DNA of 64,000 nt, from contig NZ_CANLQB010000004.1 of assembly GCF_947493125.1 (NCBI RefSeq), positions 186,001 through 250,000 on the forward strand, read 5' to 3'. The position numbers and the translations under genes are program-made. Shown piece by piece: positions 32,878 to 42,035 of the stretch. Within the stretch, counting starts at the first letter, position 1, and every line of letters begins with the position of its first letter. The DNA is from an uncultured Roseobacter sp. (lineage in GTDB: Bacteria; Pseudomonadota; Alphaproteobacteria; Rhodobacterales; Rhodobacteraceae). The notes below the pieces were generated by a model. The model worked only from the letters and a program-made list of their open reading frames with translations, did not search any database and was not told the DNA's origin.

Positions 32878-33918
32878 TTATGAGATGCGGATGCGCGGGT
32901 TGAGGTAGACGTAGCCGATGTCGGAGATCAGCTGCGTCACCAGAACCACGATCACGGAGACGACGGAGACCGCGAGCAGAAGCTCGATGTCGTTGTTGCC
33001 GGCGGCCTGTACCAGCACCCAGCCGAAGCCCTTGTAGTTGAAGAGCGTCTCGACGATCACCACGCCGTTCAGCAGCCACGGAAACTGCAGCATGATCACG
33101 GTGAAGGGCGCGATCAGCGCGTTGCGGAGTGCGTGTTTCAGGACGATATTGCCGAAGGACACGCCCTTGAGCCGGGCGGTGCGGATGTATTGCGCCGTCA
33201 TCACCTCGGTCATGCTGGCCCGCGTCATCCGCGCGATATAGCCCATGCCGTAGAGCGCGATGGTGACCACCGGCAGGGTGAAGTTGGCGAAGGTGGCGTC
33301 CTCCATGGCGGAGGTGGCCGATCCGTTGAAGATCTTCCAACCGGCGGACGAGGCGAAGACCGCGATAAAAATCACGCCCGAGACGTATTCGGGCGTGGCA
33401 GTGGAGGCGATGGAGAAGGTGGAGAGCGAGCGGTCGAGCTTGGAGCCTTCGCGCATGCCCGCGAGCACGCCGATCAGCAGGGCCATGGGCACCATCAGCA
33501 GCATCACGAAGAACATCAGCTTGCCGGTGAGCCCGAGCCGCTCGGCCACGATCCCGCCGACCTCGTCCTTGAAGACCGTGGAGACCCCCCAATCGCCCTG
33601 CAGCACGCCGCAGAATTGGGGCCGGTCCTCTTCGGGTGTGCTGGCGGTGAAGCATTTTCCGGTGACCACGCCGTCGGCCTCCTGGGTCCAGCCGGGCAGG
33701 ACGCCGAGCCACTGTCCGAATTTCACCGGCAGCGGCTGCAGGTAGCCGTTTTTCTCGAGGTAGCTGGCCACGGCCTCGTCCGACATGCGGAAATTGCCCT
33801 GGGTTTTTGCCAGCTTTTCCAGGTTCGGATAGAGATTCGTCAGCCAGAAGACGATGAACGTCAGGCAGAGCGCCGTCAGCACCATGACGCCAAGGCGTCG
33901 GAGTATGAATAGTCCCAT
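32878..33918 (-). CDS. Peptide-type ABC transporter permease (DppB-like)
   Basis: A 346-residue inner-membrane permease, the first gene of the transporter operon. It begins with the typical MGLFILRRLGVMVLTALCLT first helix, and the EAA loop appears as RTARLKGVSFGNIVLKHALRN. The periplasmic loop after helix 1 is enlarged (about residues 30-120) and has two cysteines (GKCFTASTPE and QFCGVLQGDWG). No substrate-binding protein gene lies on either side in this window. An AraC-type regulator gene lies upstream on the same strand. Confidence 0.87.
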   Translation of the reverse strand: MGLFILRRLGVMVLTALCLTFIVFWLTNLYPNLEKLAKTQGNFRMSDEAVASYLEKNGYLQPLPVKFGQWLGVLPGWTQEADGVVTGKCFTASTPEEDRPQFCGVLQGDWGVSTVFKDEVGGIVAERLGLTGKLMFFVMLLMVPMALLIGVLAGMREGSKLDRSLSTFSIASTATPEYVSGVIFIAVFASSAGWKIFNGSATSAMEDATFANFTLPVVTIALYGMGYIARMTRASMTEVMTAQYIRTARLKGVSFGNIVLKHALRNALIAPFTVIMLQFPWLLNGVVIVETLFNYKGFGWVLVQAAGNNDIELLLAVSVVSVIVVLVTQLISDIGYVYLNPRIRIS

Positions 33919-34057
33919 GGGTCCCCGTTGTCAGGCTGGGCCCGTTCGTCGGACCCGGTTTTTGACCGCGCCTTGGTGCGACCAGTTTGTCTTACCGGCC
34001 AGTGAGGCACGAGTCCGGGGGAGCCGTCAATGAAAGCTTGCGCCCTAAACTTGCATA

Positions 34058-34090
34058 TTTGCGACATCGGAGGCGTCGCAAACCGATGTC
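34058..34090 (-). promoter_or_regulatory. Mutually exclusive hairpins in the ABC operon leader
   Basis: TTTGCGAC (34058-34065) pairs perfectly with GTCGCAAA (34075-34082), while GACATCGG (34063-34070) pairs perfectly with CCGATGTC (34083-34090). The two 8-base stems share bases 34063-34065, so only one can form at a time. They lie between the araC-type gene stop and the first permease gene, a position suited to attenuation or to a switchable terminator. Confidence 0.4.
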
Positions 34091-34120
34091 ACGGGGGCGA
34101 CATGCGGTGACGCGTCTGGC

Positions 34121-34927
34121 TCAGGCGGCCTTCAGCAGGGCTGCGGAGGCCTTGCGCAGGGCCGTGGGCGTGGCCTTTGTGTGCTGCTGCATGAAGCGCG
34201 TGAAATAGGCCGCGCTGCCAAAGCCCAGATGGCGGGCGATGTCCTGGGCGGCCACATCGGTCTCGGCCAGCAGGCAGCGCGCCTCGTGCAGCACGCGTTC
34301 GGTCAGAAGCTCGGCGGCGGTCTTGCCCGTGGCGGCCTTGCAGGCACGGGAGAGGTGTGTGGGCGTGACCCCAAGGGCTGCGGCATGGTCGGACATTGTC
34401 ATGGGCGCTGCGAAATGGGCGTTGATATGGGCGCAATAGGCGCCACAGAGCCGCGCCGCCGCATTGCGGCGTTCGGTTGCGTGTTCCTCCAGTGCCAGCT
34501 GGCGGTGGATCCAGACGGCGATAAGCGCGCCGAAGGCATCCATCGACTGGGTGCAGAGGGGCCGCTCGCTGGCCTGCTCGCGGCTGGCGGCTTCGATCAG
34601 CGCGTTGAGCTCGTTCATGGCCGCACCGTCGCGGATGCGCAGCAGGCGGGGGATCTGGGGCATCGTCAGATCGGTCTCGCCGGGGATCCGGACCACCTGG
34701 CCGATGGCCTGACGTCCGAGCTCCAACGCGAAGAAGTGGTTGGCCGGGATCACCAGCGCGTTGTGGGTGCCGACGCCCCGGCGCTGGCCGTCCATCAGCA
34801 CACGGCCCTGCCCGCGGGTGACCCAGATCAGCAGGTGGTCGGGCCGGTCATGCGGCAGCGTGAGGCGCCAGTCCTGGCCCATGCTCAGCTGTGACAGTGA
34901 CAAAATCGTTGGTCGGTTCGATGACAT
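34121..34927 (-). CDS. AraC family transcriptional regulator
   Basis: A 268-residue regulator with an N-terminal cupin-type sensing domain (about residues 1-110, including RVLMDGQRRGVGTHNALVIP) and a C-terminal double helix-turn-helix (ALGVTPTHLSRACKAATG and VAAQDIARHLGFGSAAYFTR). It most resembles regulators of the aromatic-degradation type. It lies upstream of the peptide-type ABC operon on the same strand, with about 200 bases and alternative hairpins between, so it may control that operon; the ligand is unknown. Confidence 0.85.
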   Translation of the reverse strand: MSSNRPTILSLSQLSMGQDWRLTLPHDRPDHLLIWVTRGQGRVLMDGQRRGVGTHNALVIPANHFFALELGRQAIGQVVRIPGETDLTMPQIPRLLRIRDGAAMNELNALIEAASREQASERPLCTQSMDAFGALIAVWIHRQLALEEHATERRNAAARLCGAYCAHINAHFAAPMTMSDHAAALGVTPTHLSRACKAATGKTAAELLTERVLHEARCLLAETDVAAQDIARHLGFGSAAYFTRFMQQHTKATPTALRKASAALLKAA

Positions 34928-35027
34928 CGGCAGCCCCCGGTTTCGATCGACGGTATTTTAGATAAATTACCGGAACCTTAACGCCAGTGGCGACCGGCGC
35001 GCGCGATGGAAATGGGCAGAAACCAGC

Positions 35028-35915
35028 CTATGCGGGCGAGATCGGCTGCCAGCGCGACATTTTTGAGCGAAACCACGTGCGCTGGCGCTTGGCGAACTGG
35101 CGCGTGGCGATCACGGCCCGCTCGCGGGCCTGCTCCAGCGTGATCTCGCCCTTGAGGTGGGCCAGGAGCTCGGGCGCGCCAATGGCGCGGTGCGCGGGCA
35201 GGCTCGGGTCATAGTGGGGCAGCACGGCACGGGCCTCGTCAAGCGCGCCCTGTGCCAGCATCCGATCGAAGCGGCGCGCGATGCGGTCGAGCAGCCAGTC
35301 CTTGGGGACATCGAAGACAAGCCTGTGGGCCTGATCCTCCGGCAGAGCGGGCGGCGGCGTGTCGGCCTGCCACTGCGTGAGGCTGCGCCCGGTGGCGGCC
35401 TGCACCTCCCAGGCCCGCTGCACCCGGGCGCGGTTGGCGGTGTCGATCTGCGTCCGTGTGGCGGAATCGAGCTGCGCCAGCATGGCCTCCCGCGACAGGG
35501 CATCGGCCTGCGCGCGGATTTCCGGCGGCGTGGCGGGGATGTCGGCCAGCCCCTGGGTGAGGGCCGTAAAGTAGAGCCCGGTGCCGCCCACGATGATGGG
35601 CCGCGCGCCCAAGAGCAGCGGTGTGACCTCGCGCAGCCAGTGGCCGGTGGAGTAGGGGGTTGTGGCGGCGATATGGCCATAGAGATGATGCGGCGCCCGG
35701 GCAAGCTCGGCTGCATCCGGGCGGGCGGTGACGACGCGCCAGCAGTCGTAGACCTGGCTGGCGTCGGCGTTCACGATGACCCCGCCGAGGCGCTCGGCGA
35801 TCTCCAGTGCCAGCGCGGATTTGCCCGAGGCAGTGGGCCCGGCGATCAGCACCGGGAGCTCCCGGGACAGCCCCGCCAGGAGGCGCTCCGGGGCGAGGCG
35901 TGCAGCTGCAGTCAT
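35028..35915 (-). CDS. miaA: tRNA dimethylallyltransferase
   Basis: A 295-residue enzyme that adds a dimethylallyl group to A37 of tRNAs reading codons that begin with U. The P-loop GPTASGKS is at 26-33, the substrate-binding DASQVYD block follows, and [10 protein letters not shown] and the C-terminal [13 protein letters not shown] motif are intact. The ATG at 35915 (MTAAARLAP) is chosen; the longer in-frame reading upstream has no family homology that I can see. It is divergent from pyrH. The tRNA-Leu(CAA) in this window reads UUG and is a potential substrate. Confidence 0.9.
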   Translation of the reverse strand: MTAAARLAPERLLAGLSRELPVLIAGPTASGKSALALEIAERLGGVIVNADASQVYDCWRVVTARPDAAELARAPHHLYGHIAATTPYSTGHWLREVTPLLLGARPIIVGGTGLYFTALTQGLADIPATPPEIRAQADALSREAMLAQLDSATRTQIDTANRARVQRAWEVQAATGRSLTQWQADTPPPALPEDQAHRLVFDVPKDWLLDRIARRFDRMLAQGALDEARAVLPHYDPSLPAHRAIGAPELLAHLKGEITLEQARERAVIATRQFAKRQRTWFRSKMSRWQPISPA

Positions 35916-36009
35916 TTTCTTGCTGTCCTGCGCGGGGGTGCATTGAAACTCACCCGCTTTTCCGACATTTTGCCGCCGAACAAAACCCCATGCCGCAGGA
36001 GCTCCCTTC

Positions 36010-36738
36010 ATGTCCGACGCCGCGCCGCAAACCAAGTTCAAACGGGTCATGCTGAAAATCTCGGGCGAGGCGTTGATGGGGGATCAGGGGTTCGGGCTGA
36101 ACCCGCCCACGGTGGAGCGGATCGCGCGCGAAGTGCAGTCGGTGCATGAGCTGGGTGTCGAGATCTGCATGGTGATCGGCGGCGGCAATATCTTCCGCGG
36201 GCTGCAGGGCTCGGCCCAGGGGATGGAGCGGACCACGGCGGATTATATGGGGATGCTGGCGACGGTGATGAACGCGCTGGCGATGCAGTCCGCGCTGGAG
36301 GGCTTGGGCATTCATACGCGGGTGATTTCGGCGATCACCATGAATGAGGTGGCGGAGCCTTACATCCGGCGCCGTGCGGTGCGCCACCTTGAGAAGAAAC
36401 GGGTCTGCATTTTTGCAGCCGGGACGGGCAACCCCTATTTCACCACCGATACGGCGGCGACGCTGCGCGCCAACGAGATGTCCTGCCAGGCGATCTTCAA
36501 GGGCACCAAGGTGGACGGCGTCTATGACAAGGACCCGGCGAAACACGATGATGCCAAGCGCTATGAGCAGGTGAGCTATGACGATGTGCTGGCCAAGCGG
36601 TTGGGGGTGATGGACGCCTCGGCCATCGCGCTGGCCCGGGACAACAACCTGCCGATCATCGTCTTTTCGCTGGATGAGCCCGGGGGCTTCCGTGGCATCC
36701 TCGCGGGCGAGGGCACCTATACGCGCGTGCAGGGCTAG
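36010..36738 (+). CDS. pyrH: UMP kinase
   Basis: A 242-residue hexameric kinase of the amino acid kinase fold that converts UMP to UDP. Motifs: [14 protein letters not shown] at the start, the GGGNIFRG phosphate loop, the [13 protein letters not shown] region and [14 protein letters not shown] 9 bases upstream of the ATG. It opens the long conserved run to lpxB. In many bacteria rpsB and tsf precede pyrH; here miaA is divergent instead and those genes are not in the window. Confidence 0.93.
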   Translation: MSDAAPQTKFKRVMLKISGEALMGDQGFGLNPPTVERIAREVQSVHELGVEICMVIGGGNIFRGLQGSAQGMERTTADYMGMLATVMNALAMQSALEGLGIHTRVISAITMNEVAEPYIRRRAVRHLEKKRVCIFAAGTGNPYFTTDTAATLRANEMSCQAIFKGTKVDGVYDKDPAKHDDAKRYEQVSYDDVLAKRLGVMDASAIALARDNNLPIIVFSLDEPGGFRGILAGEGTYTRVQG

Positions 36739-36878
36739 AAGGGCACTGCCACCGGGGTCCGGATGAACGCGCGCAACTCCTTCTGGCCTTTCGACAGTTT
36801 CCTGATCTATACACAAGCGCAAACGTGAGGGCGCGCACCGTCAGCGGGCCCGGTAAGAGACTTGTGGCAGGAAGAATT

Positions 36879-37442
36879 ATGTCAGACGACTTTATGCTGG
36901 ACACCGATGATCTGGAACGGCGCATGGATGGGGCCATGGCCAATCTGCGCACCGAGTTCGCAAGCTTGCGCACCGGCCGCGCCTCGGCCTCGATGCTGGA
37001 GCCGGTGATGGTGGACGCCTATGGCGCGTTGACCCCGATCAACCAGGTGGGCACCGTGAACGTGCCCGAGCCGCGCATGGTCACCATCAATGTCTGGGAC
37101 AAGGCGCTGGTCGGCAAGGTGGAGAAGGCGATCCGCGAGAGCGGCCTCGGCATCAACCCGCAGCTCAACGGCACCATCATCATGCTGCCGATCCCGGAAC
37201 TCAACGAAGAGCGGCGCCGCGAACTGACCAAGGTGGCCGGACAATATGCCGAGAACGCCCGCGTCTCGGTGCGCAATGTGCGTCGGGACGGGATGGATCA
37301 GATCAAAAAGGCCAAGGGGGATGGCCTGTCGGAGGACGACCAGAAGCTCTGGGAAAGTGAGGTCCAGGACATCACCGACCGGCATATCAAGTCGATTGAC
37401 GACATGCTCGAGACCAAGCAGAGCGAGATCATGCAGGTCTGA
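36879..37442 (+). CDS. frr: Ribosome recycling factor
   Basis: A 187-residue protein of the expected length that, with EF-G, splits post-termination ribosomes. The sequence has the long three-helix bundle segments ([59 protein letters not shown]) and the signature [19 protein letters not shown]. The ATG at 36879 is supported by AGGAAG 8 bases upstream. It follows pyrH by 140 bases. Confidence 0.93.
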   Translation: MSDDFMLDTDDLERRMDGAMANLRTEFASLRTGRASASMLEPVMVDAYGALTPINQVGTVNVPEPRMVTINVWDKALVGKVEKAIRESGLGINPQLNGTIIMLPIPELNEERRRELTKVAGQYAENARVSVRNVRRDGMDQIKKAKGDGLSEDDQKLWESEVQDITDRHIKSIDDMLETKQSEIMQV

Positions 37443-37581
37443 CCGGGGCGCGGAGCGACCTCGGAACCAGCTTTGATGCGGCATTTGCGCGTCAACACAC
37501 TGATAGAGGGCCCGCAGGCCGGCCCCTCCATCGCCTTCGGAGCCGCCTGACGGTCAGGCGCGCACCCCACAGGAGACCATT

Positions 37582-38322
37582 ATGGCGGGCATGCCCCAAC
37601 CTCAAGTCGACCTGATCCCGGGCTGTCCGCGCCATGTGGCCATCATCATGGATGGCAACGGACGCTGGGCCACGCAACGGGGCCGGCCCCGCCTCTATGG
37701 CCACCACGCAGGTGCCCGGCGGGTGCGCGAGATCGTCGAGAGCTGTCCGCAGATCGGGGTGGATTACCTGACGATCTTCGCCTTCTCCACCGAGAACTGG
37801 AAGCGCACGCAGGTCGAGGTCGCGGGGCTGATGAGCCTGTTTCGGCGTTACATCATCAAGGAGACCCGCGCGCTGGTGGAATCGGGTGTGCGCGTTCGGT
37901 TCATCGGAGACCGGGTGCGGCTCGACAAGAAGCTGATCGAGATGATGAGCGATCTTGAGACCGCCACGCAGCAGAACACGCGGGTGCATCTGACCATTGC
38001 GATCAACTATGGCGGGCGGGACGAGGTGGCGCGCGCCACCAAGCGGCTGGCCGCGGATGTGGCCGAGGGCAAGCTGAGCCCCGACGATGTGGATGAGGAA
38101 ACGCTGCCGCGCTATCTCGATACGCATGTTCTGCCCGACCCGGATCTGGTGATCCGCACCAGCGGTGAGGCGCGGATTTCCAATTTCCTGCTCTGGCAGT
38201 CGGCCTATTCCGAATATGAGTTCATCGACACGCTCTGGCCCGATTTCACCCGCGATGAGTTTCAGCATCTCTGCGCGGCCTTTGGGGGCCGCGATCGCCG
38301 CTATGGCGGCGTGAAAGGGTAA
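37582..38322 (+). CDS. uppS: Undecaprenyl diphosphate synthase
   Basis: A 246-residue cis-prenyltransferase that makes the C55 carrier lipid for peptidoglycan and other envelope polymers. The active-site loop HVAIIMDGNGRWATQRG holds the catalytic aspartate, followed by HHAGARRVREIVE, the FAFSTENWKR motif and the C-terminal VIRTSGEARISNFLLWQ and DTLWPDF. AGGAG lies about 9 bases before the ATG. A 7-base hairpin (CGCCTGA/TCAGGCG, 37544-37560) precedes the ribosome site. Confidence 0.92.
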   Translation: MAGMPQPQVDLIPGCPRHVAIIMDGNGRWATQRGRPRLYGHHAGARRVREIVESCPQIGVDYLTIFAFSTENWKRTQVEVAGLMSLFRRYIIKETRALVESGVRVRFIGDRVRLDKKLIEMMSDLETATQQNTRVHLTIAINYGGRDEVARATKRLAADVAEGKLSPDDVDEETLPRYLDTHVLPDPDLVIRTSGEARISNFLLWQSAYSEYEFIDTLWPDFTRDEFQHLCAAFGGRDRRYGGVKG

Positions 38323-38329
38323 GCGCGCC

Positions 38330-39124
38330 GTGGCCGAGGTGGGGGAGAAGTGGTCGGATCTGGCGACGCGGATGGGCTCGGGTGCGGCGATGGTGGTGCT
38401 GGGGCTTGCCGGGGTCTGGGCCGGGGGGCATGTCTTTCACGTGATGGTGGCCGCGATCTGCGGGATCATGGTCTGGGAACTGGCGGTGATGATCCGCGCG
38501 CCGGCGCGCGTGCCGCTGCAGATGGGTCTGCTGACCGGTGCGGCGCTGCTTCTGGCGAGCTATCTGCCGGTGGGCTTTGCGCTGCCGATCCTGCTGGCCT
38601 CGGCGCTGGTGGGCTTTGGCCAGCTGACCCAGTTCCGCACGATCTACATGGTGTTCACGGTGATGGTGCTGCTCGCCGGCTTTGGCATGCTGGCGGTGCG
38701 CGACACGCTGGGCTTCAACTGGATGCTCTGGATGGTGCTGGTGGTCGTGGCCACGGATGTGGTGGGGTATTTCGCCGGGCGCCTCATCGGAGGGCCCAAG
38801 TTCTGGCCGCGGGTGAGCCCGAAGAAGACCTGGGCGGGCACCGGCTTCGGCTGGGTCGGGGCGGCGGCGGTCGGGGCGCTCTTCATGGCCAACACCGGGG
38901 CGGGCGCGCAGCTGATCGGGATTTCCGTGGCTGTCTCCATGGCGAGCCAGATGGGGGACATCGCCGAGAGCGCGATCAAGCGGCGCGTGGGCGTGAAGGA
39001 CAGCTCGAACCTGATCCCCGGTCATGGCGGTCTGCTCGACCGGTTTGACGGCATGCTGGGGGCGGCGATCTTTCTGCTGATCATCGGAGGGCCACTGATC
39101 GGGGCCTCCGTGACGCTGAGGTGA
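38330..39124 (+). CDS. cdsA: Phosphatidate cytidylyltransferase
   Basis: A 264-residue integral membrane enzyme that makes CDP-diacylglycerol for phospholipid synthesis. Several hydrophobic helices precede the family signature near the C-terminus: SQMGDIAESAIKRRVGVKDSS followed by PGHGGLLDRFDGM, with the metal-binding acidic residues intact. The start is GTG at 38330, 7 bases after the uppS stop. Its stop overlaps the dxr start as GTGA. Confidence 0.92.
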   Translation: MAEVGEKWSDLATRMGSGAAMVVLGLAGVWAGGHVFHVMVAAICGIMVWELAVMIRAPARVPLQMGLLTGAALLLASYLPVGFALPILLASALVGFGQLTQFRTIYMVFTVMVLLAGFGMLAVRDTLGFNWMLWMVLVVVATDVVGYFAGRLIGGPKFWPRVSPKKTWAGTGFGWVGAAAVGALFMANTGAGAQLIGISVAVSMASQMGDIAESAIKRRVGVKDSSNLIPGHGGLLDRFDGMLGAAIFLLIIGGPLIGASVTLR

Positions 39125-40299
39125 GCGTGCGCCGGGTCAGCATCTTCGGGGCCACGGGCTCCATCGGCCAGAACACCATCGATTTGATTGCGCGCGCGCC
39201 GGGGGAGTATCAGGTGGTCGCGCTGACGGGCGCCAGCAACATTGCGCAGCTGGCCCGCGATGCGCGGCGGCTGAAGGCCGAGGTGGCGGTGACGGCGCAT
39301 GATCATTTGCTGGAAGAGTTACGCGCAGCACTGGCGGGCAGTGGCATCGAGGCCGCGGCCGGAACCGCGGCGGTGACCGAGGCCGCCGCGCGCCCGGCGG
39401 ACTGGGTGATGTCGGCGATTGTGGGCGCGGCGGGGCTTGCGCCTGGGCTGACCGCGCTGGAGCAGGGCGGCACGCTGGCGCTGGCCAACAAGGAATCGCT
39501 GGTCTGCGCGGGGCAGCTCATGCTGTCGACCGCCAAGGCCCATGGCGCGCGGCTGCTGCCGGTGGACAGCGAGCATTCGGCAGTGTTTCAGGCGCTGGTG
39601 GGCGAGGATATGGGCGCGGTGGAGCGGGTGATCATCACTGCCAGCGGCGGCGCCTTTCGCGACTGGCCCATCGAGGATCTGGCGAAGGCGACGCTGGCCG
39701 AGGCCTCCAGCCACCCGAATTGGGACATGGGGCAGCGGATCACCATCGATTCCGCCTCGATGTTCAACAAGGCGATGGAACTGATTGAAACGCGGGAGTA
39801 TTTCGCGGTGGCGCCGCAGCAGATCGAGGTGCTGATCCACCCCGAATCGATGATCCATGCGATGGTGGGCTTTCGCGATGGCGCGCTGATGGCGCATGTG
39901 GGCCCGGCGGACATGCGGCACGCCATCGGATACGCGCTGCATTGGCCGGAGCGGCGTGATCTGCCGGTGGACCGGCTGGACCTGGCGCAGATCGGGCAGC
40001 TGAGTTTCCGCGCACCCTGCGAGACGCGCTGGCCCGCGCTGCGGCTGGCGCGCGAGGTGATGGAGACGGGCGGGCTCGCCGGGGCGGTGTTCAACGCCGC
40101 CAAGGAAAGCGCGCTTGATGCCTTCATCGCCGAGGAGATCGGATTTAACGAGATGGCCATCGTTGTGGAGGAGGTCCTGACGCAGATGTCAGCGACAGCC
40201 GGTCATATTGATGCCACGATGACCCTTGATAACGTGGCGCGAGTGGACCATGTGGCACGACAGACGGCACGCGCGGTCATTCACAGCAGAGCAGGTTAG
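39121..40299 (+). CDS. dxr: 1-deoxy-D-xylulose 5-phosphate reductoisomerase
   Basis: A 392-residue NADPH-dependent enzyme of the MEP isoprenoid pathway that makes methylerythritol 4-phosphate. The NADPH site is FGATGSIGQNTID, the metal-binding region is PVDSEHSAVFQAL, and the flexible active-site loop is ASGGAFRDWP, followed by SHPNWDMGQRITIDSASMFNK. The GTG start overlaps the cdsA stop. The pathway supplies the isoprenoid precursors used by UppS upstream. Confidence 0.93.
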   Translation: MSVRRVSIFGATGSIGQNTIDLIARAPGEYQVVALTGASNIAQLARDARRLKAEVAVTAHDHLLEELRAALAGSGIEAAAGTAAVTEAAARPADWVMSAIVGAAGLAPGLTALEQGGTLALANKESLVCAGQLMLSTAKAHGARLLPVDSEHSAVFQALVGEDMGAVERVIITASGGAFRDWPIEDLAKATLAEASSHPNWDMGQRITIDSASMFNKAMELIETREYFAVAPQQIEVLIHPESMIHAMVGFRDGALMAHVGPADMRHAIGYALHWPERRDLPVDRLDLAQIGQLSFRAPCETRWPALRLAREVMETGGLAGAVFNAAKESALDAFIAEEIGFNEMAIVVEEVLTQMSATAGHIDATMTLDNVARVDHVARQTARAVIHSRAG

Positions 40300-40302
40300 A
40301 TT

Positions 40303-41655
40303 TTGGACATTTTCGCGTTGATCCCGCAGTTCGGCGGGTTGATCTGGACCATTGCGGCCTTTGTGCTCGCGCTCTCGGTGATCGTGGCGATCCATGAATA
40401 TGGCCACTACATCGTGGGGCGCTGGTCGGGGATCCATGCGGATGTCTTTTCCATCGGCTTCGGCCCGGTCCTGTGGTCTCGGGTGGACCGGCGCGGCACG
40501 CAGTGGCAGATCGCCGCTTTGCCGTTTGGCGGATATGTGAAGTTTGCCGGGGACGCCAATGCCGCCTCGGGCAAGGACGAAGAGGCGATGGCAGCGGCGG
40601 AAGCGGACCCGAAGCGGCTGCGGGCCACCATGCATGGCGCGCCGCTCTGGGCGCGGGCGGCGACTGTGGCCGCAGGTCCGATCTTCAACTTTGTGCTGTC
40701 AATCATCGTGTTTGCCGCCGTGGTCGCGACCAGCGGCGTGTCGCGCGACCCGCTGACAGTGGGGGACCTGCGCCCGCTGCCGGTCGAGGCGCGGGGCTTG
40801 CAGGTTGGTGACGAGGTCATCGGTGTCAATGGTGTGCCGGTGCCGAGCATGGAAGACGCGGAGGCCTATGCCACCTTCATCGACGGGCTGCCGCTGGAGC
40901 CTCTGCTGGACTATACCGTGCGCCGCGAGGGGTCTCAGAGGGTTGTCCCGGGTGCCTATCTGTTGCCGCCGCTGGTCTCGGGTGTCAGCCCGCAGAGTGC
41001 GGCAATGGGCGCGGGGCTGGAGGTGGACGATGTGATCATCGCGGTTGATGGCGACCCGATTTTCGCCTTCGACCAGCTGAAGGAGCGCGTCGAGGGCGGC
41101 GATGGCGCGCCGCTTGCGCTGCGCGTCTGGCGCGGCGGTGACGAGATCGACGTGACGCTGACTCCGAAACGCGTGGACGAACCGCAGCGCGATGGGGGCT
41201 TTGTGACCCAGTGGCGCATCGGCATTGCGGGCGGACTCGCATTTGAACCGGCGACGGAGACACCGGGCATTGGCGAGGCGCTGGCCAGCGGCGTCCAGCA
41301 GACGGGCCGGATCATCGAAGGCTCGCTGAGCGGACTGGCGCATATGATCACGGGCGCCATCAGCACGTGCAATCTGAGCGGGCCCATCGGCATTGCCCAG
41401 ACCTCCGGCGCGATGGCGAGCCAGGGCGCGCAGTCCTTCATCTGGTTCATCGCGGTGTTGAGCACGGCGGTGGGGCTGCTGAATCTGTTTCCGGTGCCGG
41501 CGCTCGATGGCGGACATCTTGTGTTTTACGCCTATGAGGCCGTGGCCGGGAAGCCGCCCAGCGACCGGGCGCTGCGGGTGCTGATGAGCATCGGTCTGGC
41601 GACAGTGCTGACCTTGATGGTCTTTGCGTTGGCCAACGATATCTTCTGTCCCTGA
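40303..41655 (+). CDS. rseP: Site-2 membrane protease RseP
   Basis: A 450-residue intramembrane zinc metalloprotease. The HExxH motif is His31-Glu32-Tyr-Gly-His35 in the first membrane segment; two PDZ domains lie between about residues 130 and 290; the third-ligand motif ALDGGHL is near the C-terminus. It cleaves membrane-bound anti-sigma factors during envelope stress. The start codon is TTG at 40303, 3 bases after the dxr stop, a weak start that may keep levels low. Located in the bamA operon as in many Proteobacteria. Confidence 0.92.
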   Translation: MDIFALIPQFGGLIWTIAAFVLALSVIVAIHEYGHYIVGRWSGIHADVFSIGFGPVLWSRVDRRGTQWQIAALPFGGYVKFAGDANAASGKDEEAMAAAEADPKRLRATMHGAPLWARAATVAAGPIFNFVLSIIVFAAVVATSGVSRDPLTVGDLRPLPVEARGLQVGDEVIGVNGVPVPSMEDAEAYATFIDGLPLEPLLDYTVRREGSQRVVPGAYLLPPLVSGVSPQSAAMGAGLEVDDVIIAVDGDPIFAFDQLKERVEGGDGAPLALRVWRGGDEIDVTLTPKRVDEPQRDGGFVTQWRIGIAGGLAFEPATETPGIGEALASGVQQTGRIIEGSLSGLAHMITGAISTCNLSGPIGIAQTSGAMASQGAQSFIWFIAVLSTAVGLLNLFPVPALDGGHLVFYAYEAVAGKPPSDRALRVLMSIGLATVLTLMVFALANDIFCP

Positions 41656-41751
41656 CCGGATTTTCGCGGATGAAATGCCCTGTTTGAGCCATATTTGGCC
41701 AAACTGCAGCCGCATTTGCGCAGTAGGGTGCTCCCAACGGATTGGAGACAG

Positions 41752-41886
41752 ATGATGCAAACGATGCAGAACAGCTACCGCAGCCTGAGCCTTCTGATGG
41801 ATCTCAATTGGGATCGCGCGCTCTATCTGGGCATGATCACGCTGTCGCTCAGCGCCGGCGCCTGGATCACCTCAGCCCTCGGGTAA
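41752..41886 (+). CDS. Small membrane protein between rseP and bamA, 44 aa
   Basis: A 44-residue protein with a polar, methionine-rich N-terminus (MMQTMQNSYRSLSLLMDLNW) and one hydrophobic segment (YLGMITLSLSAGAWITSALG). GGAGACAG lies just upstream of two adjacent ATGs (41752 and 41755). It sits in an otherwise conserved gene order. The function is unknown. Confidence 0.6.
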   Translation: MMQTMQNSYRSLSLLMDLNWDRALYLGMITLSLSAGAWITSALG

Positions 41887-41973
41887 AGACGGCGATGACG
41901 CCCGCGGCTCGCGCTTGATACGCGGGCACATGGGCGCGCATGTAGTGATCCGCTACTTTCTGACCACATGGTT

Positions 41974-42002
41974 TTGACAAGACCGGCCATTGTCGGTACT
42001 CA
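41974..42002 (+). promoter_or_regulatory. Candidate promoter for bamA
   Basis: A perfect TTGACA (41974-41979) is followed after 17 bases by TACTCA (41997-42002), 34 bases before the bamA start. The -10 is weak, so this is tentative. It would give bamA-lpxB a promoter separate from the pyrH run. Confidence 0.4.
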
Positions 42003-42035
42003 GATGAGCATAAACATCTGAGGACGGGGCAGGTC

